From Gp6-AA40 sp963818645 (GTDB lineage Bacteria > Acidobacteriota > Vicinamibacteria > Vicinamibacterales > UBA2999), in contig CAWFTF010000020.1 in the NCBI GenBank assembly GCA_963818645.1, positions 1 through 64,000 on the forward strand: DNA of 64,000 nt. The letters are read 5' to 3'. The notes below the pieces were generated by a model. It searched no databases. It saw nothing but the letters and a program-made list of their open reading frames with translations, and was not told the origin of the DNA. Shown piece after piece: positions 57,095-64,000 of the stretch (within the stretch, counting starts at the first letter, position 1; every line of letters begins with the position of its first letter). A program made the position numbers and the translations under genes.

Positions 57095-60000
57095 TTACCA
57101 ACCGGGCATCAGGTTGAACCCGAAGGTCCAGCCATGGCCTGGTCTCTGGAACGCACGTGCGAAATCGAATTCGCCGACGGCAAACCCGAGCAGACTCACC
57201 CGCAGCGCCACGCCCGCCGAGGAGACCGCACTGCGCGATCCGCCGTTGAACGACGGCTGTTCGCCCTGATTCCAGGCGGTGCCGGAATCGGCAAAGAGCG
57301 CAACCTCGACCGGAAGCGGACCGTACATGTTGCTGGTAACACCGAACGGACGAAGCAGCGGGAAGCGCAGTTCGACGTTGCCCACCAGCATCCGGCTGCC
57401 CAGCAACCGATCGATCAACTCGCAACTGCCAGCCGGCGTCGGGATGCATTCGTCCGAGCCGATGCTGTTGACGTCGTAGCCGCGCACGAGCCAGGGATAT
57501 CCGACGTAGAGCGGTGAAATGCGAGTGTCCTGTGAGCCGCTGCCATATCGGCCGTAGTGCATCAGCCGAACAGCCAAGGTGTAGAACGGCGCCGGCATGA
57601 AGTAGCGGCGATAGTCGGCGAGGAGACCCGTGAAGTTGATCGTGCCGAACGTGGGCGACGCTTCGAATCGATACCGCTGCCCCTGCACCGGGCTCATAGC
57701 ACCGAACACCGTCGAGTCGACCACGTACGCGGCGGAACTGGTGCCGAGGTTCAGCGTCTCCGCGAGTGGCGTCGTCTCAGAGGTGTCCTCGAATACCGCG
57801 CCGCTGTTGAGCGAGAACGTCGTGGTCTGCACGGTCTGATCGAACGAGATATTGCTCACGCCGCCCTGAAACTCCAGGCGTCGCGCGCGATCGAGCGGAT
57901 ACGACACCACGCCAGAGATGTTGCGCTCCGTCTGCCGGAAGACAAAAAGCTGGTCGGACTGGACGAGATCGCCGTTCGGCAGGCGGCGGACAGCGCTCTG
58001 GAAGCCGCTACTGAGATAGGGAATCTGTCCGCCGACGAGCCCCCAGTTCCAGCGACGCGACAGATTCATGTAGGCGACCTGCGCGCCGATGTCTTTCACG
58101 CTGAAGCTGCCGGCAATGCCGGTATTGACCTGCAGAGCGGTGGCGAGCAGGTGATTGCCAAGCTGATCGCCGAACGTCAGCGCGATTCCCCCGCCGAACG
58201 ACGTACCGAACCTGCTGACTCCGACTCCAACAACTGGCTGCGACACACCCTGAAGCGAAAGCTTCGTCTTGTACGGTTCAACCTCGTAGGTCACCGGCTC
58301 TGGCAACCCGATTTCCGGTGCAGCCAGAAGTGATGCGACCTCGCTGGCGTTCCTGGCGAGTGGCGGCAGCGTCGCCGCGGTCACCGATGCCGGAGGCAGC
58401 GGCGTACCCTGAGTCTCTGCACTTGTTGTCCGAATGTCGTATTTGCTGTCCTGATACACGCTGAACGCGATCGTTCCCGCCGTCGACGCCACGCTCATCG
58501 CCGGGCTCAGGTTCGTGATCCCGCTGATCCCGGTCGTCACGTGTGTGATCTGCGTCGTCTCAGCCGATTCGCCGACCGTCGTTCGATAGATGTTCGGGAT
58601 GCCGTCGCGATCCGAGATGAAGTAGATCGATCGGCCATCCGGCGCCCATTGTGGGTTGATGTGCTTGCCTTCGGTCGTCGTCGAGATTTGCTGAACAGCA
58701 CCACTCTCGGGATCGATGCTGGCCAGCATATACGGACCGAACGCGAGCGTCGTCAGATTGCTCGAGAATCGATCCGTCGAGAACGCGATGCGCCGCCCGT
58801 CCGGCGACCAGGACGGCTGCAGATCGGCGTACGCATCCCTGGTGAGCTGTCGCAATCGGTTGACCTGCAGATCGTAGACGAAGAGATCGGTGACGCCCTG
58901 ATGCATCCCGGTGAAGCAGATGGCGTGGCCATCCGGCGCCCAGGTGGGATGCATGATCTCGTCGACGTCAGGGATCTCGATCTCGCGAGACACACCACCA
59001 TTCAGCGCGTCGAAGATCGCGATCGCGGCGCGACCCGACGTGACCGTTGCCACGGCGATCTTCTGACTGGCGCTGTCCCACGCTCCCGTTGACTGAATGA
59101 ACTGGACGCTCGAGAAGTGCGGGTTGGTCGCCTGGCTGGTGAGTCGCCGGACGATCTTCCCGGTGACAGCATCGGCGACGTAGAGATCGACGGAGAAGAA
59201 GCTGCGCGTGGACAGAAATGCGATCCAGCGGCCATCGGGACTGATCGCCGGCCCGACGTTGAGGTCGGCGCCTAGTTCTTTCCCCTCGATCACCAGCGTG
59301 CCCGTCTCGCCGGAACCCGCCTTGAGAATCGGTTCATACGCGTTTCGAATGGCCACCTGCCAGTCCATCGACACCTGCTTCGTGGACACACCAAGGACCT
59401 CCTCGAACGCGGCATCGACGCCGCGCCTCGATGCGACTGTCAGCATGTTGCCGATGACCTCGTCGCCCCATCGGCCCGCGACATACGCCCACAGCGCCTG
59501 ACCCCACCGATAGGGGAAGTACTTCGGGTTGTCGAGGTCCTTGATGGTAGGGAGCCGTTCCCCACGTGCGGCATCGCGAAGCCACATCGCGGTGTTGGGA
59601 TCGACCGGTCCGAGCGAGAGATATTCCGCCATGCCTTCGATGAACCAGAGCGGCAGCCGCTCGGCGCCGTTCTCGCCGGGGGCACCGTCGGGCTCCTTCG
59701 TCATGTCGTACTGAAACGCGTGGACCAACTCGTGGCCGATCACGTGGTCCGTGTCGGCGAGTGGACCTGCGAGCGGGAGGACGATGCGACGGCGCAGTCC
59801 TTCGGTGACGCCGCCCGTGCCTTCCCCGATCTCGCCACCAATGACGTTGGTCTGTTCGAACTCGACGTGCGAGCCGTAGAGGATCAGCGGCTGGCGACCG
59901 CGCAGTTCGTGTTGAAGCAGGCGCTCGAGCCGCGCATGCCAGCGCTCGGCAAAGCGCGCGGCGATATCCACGCCCGATTTCTCGCTTGGATAGAAGTAGA

Positions 60001-60157
60001 TATCGAAGTGCTCGGTCTTCAGGATCTGGAAATCGAAGGTTCGATACTGAACCTTGTTGTTGCCGAAGTACTGCGCCGACGCGGGCGCACTGAGACATGC
60101 GATGGCACAAAACGCAAGAGCTGCCGCCGCTCTGCGGAGTGTGTGTGTTCGAACCAT
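57095..60157 (-). CDS. Exported gluzincin-like peptidase + TolB-like propeller + outer-membrane barrel fusion
   Basis: 1020 residues. Signal peptide MVRTHTLRRAAAALAFCAIACLSAPASAQ. The N-domain (about 40-270) is a peptidase-MA-like zinc fold: HELVH at 142-146 (HExxH) and WFIEGMAEYL with E174 as third ligand candidate. The middle (about 290-590) is a PD40/WD40-type propeller, with repeats such as VGPAISPDGRWIAFLSTR, PTWAPDGHAICFTG, PSWSPDGRRIAFSTD and PQWAPDGRSIYFISDRDG. The end (about 640-1020) has alternating beta-strands with LYVGYPWLVRGYD and ELRFPLLRPFG, resembling an Omp85/BamA-type barrel. All three parts lie in one uninterrupted frame. Envelope location is clear; proteolytic activity is inferred from the motif only. 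Confidence 0.87.
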   Translation of the reverse strand: MVRTHTLRRAAAALAFCAIACLSAPASAQYFGNNKVQYRTFDFQILKTEHFDIYFYPSEKSGVDIAARFAERWHARLERLLQHELRGRQPLILYGSHVEFEQTNVIGGEIGEGTGGVTEGLRRRIVLPLAGPLADTDHVIGHELVHAFQYDMTKEPDGAPGENGAERLPLWFIEGMAEYLSLGPVDPNTAMWLRDAARGERLPTIKDLDNPKYFPYRWGQALWAYVAGRWGDEVIGNMLTVASRRGVDAAFEEVLGVSTKQVSMDWQVAIRNAYEPILKAGSGETGTLVIEGKELGADLNVGPAISPDGRWIAFLSTRSFFSVDLYVADAVTGKIVRRLTSQATNPHFSSVQFIQSTGAWDSASQKIAVATVTSGRAAIAIFDALNGGVSREIEIPDVDEIMHPTWAPDGHAICFTGMHQGVTDLFVYDLQVNRLRQLTRDAYADLQPSWSPDGRRIAFSTDRFSSNLTTLAFGPYMLASIDPESGAVQQISTTTEGKHINPQWAPDGRSIYFISDRDGIPNIYRTTVGESAETTQITHVTTGISGITNLSPAMSVASTAGTIAFSVYQDSKYDIRTTSAETQGTPLPPASVTAATLPPLARNASEVASLLAAPEIGLPEPVTYEVEPYKTKLSLQGVSQPVVGVGVSRFGTSFGGGIALTFGDQLGNHLLATALQVNTGIAGSFSVKDIGAQVAYMNLSRRWNWGLVGGQIPYLSSGFQSAVRRLPNGDLVQSDQLFVFRQTERNISGVVSYPLDRARRLEFQGGVSNISFDQTVQTTTFSLNSGAVFEDTSETTPLAETLNLGTSSAAYVVDSTVFGAMSPVQGQRYRFEASPTFGTINFTGLLADYRRYFMPAPFYTLAVRLMHYGRYGSGSQDTRISPLYVGYPWLVRGYDVNSIGSDECIPTPAGSCELIDRLLGSRMLVGNVELRFPLLRPFGVTSNMYGPLPVEVALFADSGTAWNQGEQPSFNGGSRSAVSSAGVALRVSLLGFAVGEFDFARAFQRPGHGWTFGFNLMPGW

Positions 60158-60360
60158 CCAACACCCCCAGTGCGCGTCAGCAAGAGACGCACCACAGCGG
60201 GCGTGCGATGCGCGTGTCGGTTTCGGAGGTGAAATCGCCGGGATGAAGAGCAGCTGTCCGCGACACTGCGATCGAAATAGGACGCTGGCTCAGCGCCCTG
60301 GCACACCCTTCAGGATATGGCCGCAGGGAACGAATTGGTCAGCCTTTCGAACGACGACCA

Positions 60361-60385
60361 TCAGGCCCGACGCCCAGGCGAGTCT
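60361..60385. repeat. Direct repeat copy 1
   Basis: 25 bases starting TCAGGCCCGACG, identical to 60538-60562. The similarity extends further right with substitutions and small gaps. Confidence 0.8.
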
Positions 60386-60537
60386 AACCGACACGAACTC
60401 AGAGCGCCGCTCGATATCGCCGATCAGAGCCGGCACCTTCGGCGCATGGCCGTCCGGCCGGCTTCGACGCCGCAAGAGCCGAGTGCATCGGAAGCCGAAC
60501 GTCTCGGTGTCGCGCGCGATGGCGTCGAATGCCACGA

Positions 60538-60562
60538 TCAGGCCCGACGCCCAGGCGAGTCT
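60538..60562. repeat. Direct repeat copy 2
   Basis: Second copy of the 25-base segment. It ends 14 bases before the YjbR-like stop at 60577, so the duplicated tail reaches the gene end. Confidence 0.8.
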
Positions 60563-60576
60563 CATCCAACTCGAAC

Positions 60577-60963
60577 TCAGCGCCGCGCCTTCGCAGATGG
60601 CGCGCGCCTTCGAGGTCGCGGTTTCTTCGCCGTCTCGCCCACGAAGCGCGCTGCCATGCCAAGCAGATCTCGTAGCGCGTCACGATGGACGCGAGAGAGC
60701 CGCACGAGAACGCACGGGTAGTTCACGTAGTGATCCGTCACGTAGTACACGTCGGGCTGCGCCGCGATCAACTCGTCGCGCTGTTCGAACGGGATCATCA
60801 CCCCCAGAGAGTTCGGCTCGGCAGACTTGTTGATCGCCTGACAGGCAACGAGCTTGCCGCGGACCTTCCAGGACTGCGCACCGTACGAGGTGCTCTCCTC
60901 GAGGTCGGGCAACGCCCGTGCGAGTTCACGCACGGTATCGAAGCTGATTGGCTGTCGTGGCAC
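60577..60963 (-). CDS. MmcQ/YjbR-family protein
   Basis: 128 residues starting with GTG 60963. The double-wing YjbR fold is suggested by FDTVRELARALPDLEESTSYGAQSWKV, GVMIPFEQRDELIAAQPDVYYVTDHYVNYPCVLVRL and DALRDLLGMAARFV (spans given in order). Some members bind DNA, others have no known role. The basic tail (KKPRPRRRAPSAKARR) could contact nucleic acid. Divergent from the sulfite-oxidase-like gene across 126 bases. Confidence 0.87.
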   Translation of the reverse strand: MPRQPISFDTVRELARALPDLEESTSYGAQSWKVRGKLVACQAINKSAEPNSLGVMIPFEQRDELIAAQPDVYYVTDHYVNYPCVLVRLSRVHRDALRDLLGMAARFVGETAKKPRPRRRAPSAKARR

Positions 60964-61089
60964 ACGGATTTGAAAGAAGGCTCATGATCGCGCCGGCCGT
61001 CCATGCCTGCAAACATTTGTTTGGCGGGTTGCGTCTGATGCCCAATTGGCACAACATTAGGGCGAACCGTCGAACGCAGGGAGCGAATC

Positions 61090-62250
61090 ATGACGATGCA
61101 GAGCACACGCCGGGGCCTCCTCAAGGGTGGATTGGCAGTGGCCGGGCTGAGCGCCTTCGATCTACCAGAGTGGGTGCTGCCGGTGATGGCCCAGGGCGAA
61201 ACGGTCGTGCCGTTCACCGACCTCCCCGCGAACACACCCGCGCCAGCAGCCGATCGCCGGCTGCTCGACGTCCGGACGATTGAAGGTCCACTCACGCCAC
61301 GAGATTCGTTTTTCACTACCCAGCATTACGGCCACCCGGACGTCGACCCTGCCGCGTTCCGTCTGAAGGTGTCCGGCATGGTCAGCAAGCCGCTGGCGCT
61401 CTCGCTCGATGATCTGAAGAAGATGAAGAGCACGCAGATCACTTTCGGCTTCGAGTGTTCCGGCAATCGTCGTCCACTTCAGGGACTGTGCAGCAACGGA
61501 CATTGGACCGGCGTGCCGCTGAAGACCGTGCTCGATTCAGCAGGCGTGAAGAGCGACGCGAAGGAGTTCGTCTTCTTCGGCGCCGACCGCGGCGACGAGG
61601 AGGTCGAGTTCCGCACGCAGAAGTTCACGGTCAACCAGCAGTTCGGCCGCAGCCTCTCGCGCGAGAAGGCGTTCTCGGGTGAACCGATTCTCGCGTACCT
61701 GATGAACGGCGAGCCGCTCACGAAGCACCAGGGCTTCCCGCTCCGACTGATCGTGCCGGGCTGGTACGGGGTCGCCAACGTGAAGTGGCTGTCGGAGATT
61801 CACGCGCAGGACGATCAGTACCTCGGCAAGTATCAGGCGCGCTGGTACCGCACGCTTCGCGGCGAGATGATCGATGGCGAGATGAAGTGGACCGAGGCTG
61901 CGGTGACCAGCATGCAGCTCAAGTCGTTCGTCGCGCGCGTCTCGCGCTCGGGCGACAAGTTCACGGCCCGCGGCGTGATCCTGAACGACGGCACACCCAT
62001 CAAGTCCGTCGAAGTCAAAGTGGACGATGGTCCGTGGCAGCAGGCGACGATCGACAAGGCCACCACCGACAAGTTCTCCTGGAAGCTGTTCTCCTATTCG
62101 TGGAACGGCACGGCACCCGGCGAGCACATCGTCGTCTCGCGCGTGACCGACGCGAACGGGCTCGTGCAGCCGACGGAAAAGGATCTGGAGAACAAGAAGA
62201 CCTTCCTGGAGGACAACTCGCAGCACCCGCGGAAGATCATGGTGGCCTGA
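61090..62250 (+). CDS. Sulfite-oxidase-like molybdopterin oxidoreductase, Tat-exported
   Basis: 386 residues; GGGAGCG lies 6 bases before ATG 61090. Twin-arginine signal STRRGLLKGGLAVAGLSAF, so it is exported folded with its cofactor. Molybdopterin domain about 60-255: the Mo-ligating Cys is probably C123 in FGFECSGNRRPLQG, then GHWTGVPLKTVLD and GFPLRLIVPGWYGVANVKWL. A C-terminal Ig-like dimerisation domain (Mo-co_dimer) covers about 270-386 (VILNDGTPIKSVEVKVDDG, FSWKLFSYSW). Oxidises sulfite or a related substrate in the periplasm. No heme domain is fused, so an external cytochrome c would be needed as acceptor. Confidence 0.92.
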   Translation: MTMQSTRRGLLKGGLAVAGLSAFDLPEWVLPVMAQGETVVPFTDLPANTPAPAADRRLLDVRTIEGPLTPRDSFFTTQHYGHPDVDPAAFRLKVSGMVSKPLALSLDDLKKMKSTQITFGFECSGNRRPLQGLCSNGHWTGVPLKTVLDSAGVKSDAKEFVFFGADRGDEEVEFRTQKFTVNQQFGRSLSREKAFSGEPILAYLMNGEPLTKHQGFPLRLIVPGWYGVANVKWLSEIHAQDDQYLGKYQARWYRTLRGEMIDGEMKWTEAAVTSMQLKSFVARVSRSGDKFTARGVILNDGTPIKSVEVKVDDGPWQQATIDKATTDKFSWKLFSYSWNGTAPGEHIVVSRVTDANGLVQPTEKDLENKKTFLEDNSQHPRKIMVA

Positions 62251-62252
62251 GG

Positions 62253-64000
62253 TCAGTTCACCTTCATCACAACAAACGTCAGGTCGTCGTACTGCTCGGC
62301 GTCCTGGATCCAGGCTTTCATCTCGGACGAGATTCGTGAGCGGATCTCGTCTGCTGACAGGTGCGCAACCTCGGCGAGCAACACCTTCAGCCTCTCCTCT
62401 CCGAACTCGACGCTGTCAGGATTGTGCGCTTCCGTGACGCCATCCGTGTACGCGAGCAGCACGTCGCCGGGACACAGGTCAACGGTGGCTTCCTCGTAAC
62501 TCATGCCAGGCAGCATGCCGACGACGGCTCCTCCGATCGTGAGCTCCTCCAGCGGCGCGGCGTGCTCCGAAGTCGTGGCATTGGCGCGAGCCCGCACCAG
62601 ATACGGCGGATTGTGCCCGGCATTGACGTAACGAAGCTGGCGACGATCGCCGTCCACCTGGGCGTAGAAGAACGTCGCGTACTTGTTGCCTGGCGTCGTG
62701 CGATAGAGGAATTCGTTCATGCGCTCGGCGAGCCGCGGCAGCGAGATGTCGCCATCGGAGGCGATGATGCGCAGCGACGCCTGCACGACAGACATGATGA
62801 GCGCCGCCGCCACGCCCTTGCCAGACACGTCGGCGAGCGCGATCCCGATCCGCTGATCGCCCACCTCGATGAAGTCGTAGTAGTCGCCGCCGATGCTCCG
62901 CGCCGGCAGGCTGACAGCAGCGAACTCGGCGATATTGGCTGAAGGTGGAGATGAGGGCAGCAGCCGCTTCTGGACTTCCGCGGCCAGCGCCAAGTCGCGA
63001 CGCAGCGCCTCCTGCCCGACGACGCGATCGGTCAGCCGTGCGTTCTCCATCATCAACGCGAACTGATCGGCGCAGTTCCGTAGCACGTGTCTCTCCATCG
63101 CGCCGAACCGGCCATCGTCGCCTGGTGACCCGAGAAGCAGGATGCCCATGACTTCGGTTCGGGTGCGCAATGGCACGGCCACGCGGACGTCGCGATGCGC
63201 CAGGGCACGGATCTCGTCAACGCGCTCGGGCCTGTTCAGCGACGCCCATTCTGCCAGCGCACTGAGCTCGTCGCGATCGAACGGAAGCGGCATCGGATAG
63301 GCCGCAAGCCTGCCAGCGAGAAACCCCTCGACCGGCACGGTCCACTCGCCAGACGCGAACCCTCCGATCGCGATCCGCCCGCGATACGCATCGTCCACCT
63401 TCTCGAGCAGGACGGCCGATTCGACACCGAGCCGCTCGCACAAGGTGGACAGCGCGCTTCGCAACGCTTCGTCGAACGAGTCGGCCGCTCGCGCCGCGGC
63501 AACGAACTCGGTCAGCAGCGTCGGCGGCGGCTGCGGAGATGACCCGATCGTCACGGCTCCCTTGACGTCTTCCATCGCGCGACGGAAACGTCGGCGCATC
63601 GACTGCCACGCGGAGGACGACTCGTCGCGGATGGCGACCATCGGCGACAGGAGGCTCGCACGCCACGCCGGCACATACGACGCCGCAACGGAGATGAAGG
63701 CAACGACGCCGATCGAAAGCGCAAACGGCACCCAGGTCACATCGCGAATGTCGAGGGCTCGAGCGAGCAACTCGACGCTGCCGATCAGCGCCACCGCTCC
63801 GACGGCCATGCCCATCGCCGCCATCCTCAGGCCACCGCCAACCACCATCCTCATCAGATCGCGGCCCACCGCCCCCAGCGCCATGCGCGTGCCCAGTTCG
63901 ACCGTCCGCTGGCGCACTCCATAGGAGACGACGCCGTAGATGCCGAGCGTCGCCATGAGCAGTGCTCCCAGCCCGAAGAAGGTCATCACGAGCGAGCTGA
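62253..64000 (-). CDS. FtsX/MacB-type permease C-terminus fused to GAF and SpoIIE (PP2C) phosphatase, cut by the right edge
   Basis: The frame stays open from the stop at 62253 to the end of the window, so the true start lies beyond 64000. Of the visible 580 or so residues, the first 125 are the terminal FtsX-like permease segment (FGLGALLMATLGIYGVVSYGVRQRT, TRMALGA, then two more membrane helices and SYVPAWRASLLSPMVAIRDE), typical of acidobacterial orphan permeases. A GAF-like domain covers about 160-320 (LCERLGVESAVLLEKVDD, VAVPLRTRTEVMGILLLGSPG). A SpoIIE/PP2C phosphatase follows from about 345: SIGGDYYDFIEV, LADVSGKGVAAAL, YVNAGHNPP, LLAYTDGVTEA and YDDLTFVVMKV, with the metal-binding Asp residues in place. 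Inferred: a membrane protein relaying a signal by dephosphorylating an anti-sigma-type antagonist. Confidence 0.88.
   Translation of the reverse strand, partial: SSLVMTFFGLGALLMATLGIYGVVSYGVRQRTVELGTRMALGAVGRDLMRMVVGGGLRMAAMGMAVGAVALIGSVELLARALDIRDVTWVPFALSIGVVAFISVAASYVPAWRASLLSPMVAIRDESSSAWQSMRRRFRRAMEDVKGAVTIGSSPQPPPTLLTEFVAAARAADSFDEALRSALSTLCERLGVESAVLLEKVDDAYRGRIAIGGFASGEWTVPVEGFLAGRLAAYPMPLPFDRDELSALAEWASLNRPERVDEIRALAHRDVRVAVPLRTRTEVMGILLLGSPGDDGRFGAMERHVLRNCADQFALMMENARLTDRVVGQEALRRDLALAAEVQKRLLPSSPPSANIAEFAAVSLPARSIGGDYYDFIEVGDQRIGIALADVSGKGVAAALIMSVVQASLRIIASDGDISLPRLAERMNEFLYRTTPGNKYATFFYAQVDGDRRQLRYVNAGHNPPYLVRARANATTSEHAAPLEELTIGGAVVGMLPGMSYEEATVDLCPGDVLLAYTDGVTEAHNPDSVEFGEERLKVLLAEVAHLSADEIRSRISSEMKAWIQDAEQYDDLTFVVMKVN

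Larger units (their letters stand above)
60158..60576. other. Intergenic region with a duplicated segment
   Basis: This 419-base gap lies upstream of the peptidase gene and downstream of the YjbR-like gene. It contains two copies of a 25-base identical segment, at 60361-60385 and 60538-60562 (177 bases apart), followed in both by a diverged but related tail ending CGAACTCAG. No convincing gene is seen; an open minus-strand frame across it reads RLAWASGL in both copies and looks like repeat-derived spurious coding. Confidence 0.5.

Noticed and set aside
60290..60565. Small minus-strand gene in the 60158-60576 gap
   Set aside because: Its reading frame is built from the duplicated segment, lacks a ribosome site and shows no domain.

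Overview
The window is visibly GC-rich and densely coded. Its family mix points to an Acidobacteriota bacterium, most likely the Vicinamibacteria side. Pointers are an Oar-like TonB-dependent receptor with a carboxypeptidase-regulatory N-terminus, a DUF1592 + DUF1552 + ankyrin + cytochrome c group, a CRTAC1-type FG-GAP/UnbV protein, a DUF3300/DUF2950 pair, and an FtsX-type permease C-terminus of the acidobacterial orphan-permease kind. This placement is inferred from gene content; no marker gene or rRNA is present.

Layout. 1-3.5 kb: large hybrid histidine kinase running off the left edge. 3.8-6.6 kb: broken GH63-like glucosidase on the plus strand. 6.6-16 kb: one tightly spaced minus-strand run, read from 15964 downwards, of decaheme MtrA-like cytochrome, MtrB/PioB-like porin, monoheme cytochrome c, NapC-like multiheme membrane cytochrome, DUF3300, DUF2950, alpha-amylase-family protein and aquaporin. 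16.3-18.6 kb: alpha/beta hydrolase, XRE regulator and an NTF2-like protein. 18.6-28.8 kb: minus-strand series TPR, UnbV, DUF1592, DUF1552, ankyrin and two cytochromes c. 28.9-37.9 kb: TonB-dependent receptor, ABC-F ATPase, a response regulator divergent from a Crp/Fnr regulator, DinB and MltF. 38.1-50.9 kb: a complete chemosensory operon (cheY, cheA, cheW, soluble MCP, PAS-HEAT protein, cheR, cheB, receiver, cheC, PAS hybrid kinase), divergent from a Ser/Thr kinase-BRCT fusion. 52-64 kb: BACON and CHRD lipoproteins, SigX5-like sigma factor, intradiol dioxygenase, a metalloprotease/propeller/barrel protein, sulfite-oxidase-like enzyme, and an FtsX-GAF-SpoIIE phosphatase cut by the right edge.

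How it fits together. The cytochrome/porin genes look like a periplasm-to-surface electron conduit fed from the quinone pool. The chemosensory genes encode an all-cytoplasmic array with its own adaptation enzymes and no flagellar or pilus genes nearby. The same distinctive PAS domain appears in its HEAT-repeat protein and in its terminal hybrid kinase.

Quality warning. Seven genes carry 12 single-base frame changes, recognised because the conserved protein resumes in another frame. Eleven have the sense of one extra base and one of a missing base. They are concentrated at 5.6-8.7 kb. Assembly error is the simplest reading, but local gene decay cannot be excluded from the sequence alone. No tRNA, rRNA, CRISPR array, IS element or phage gene was recognised.
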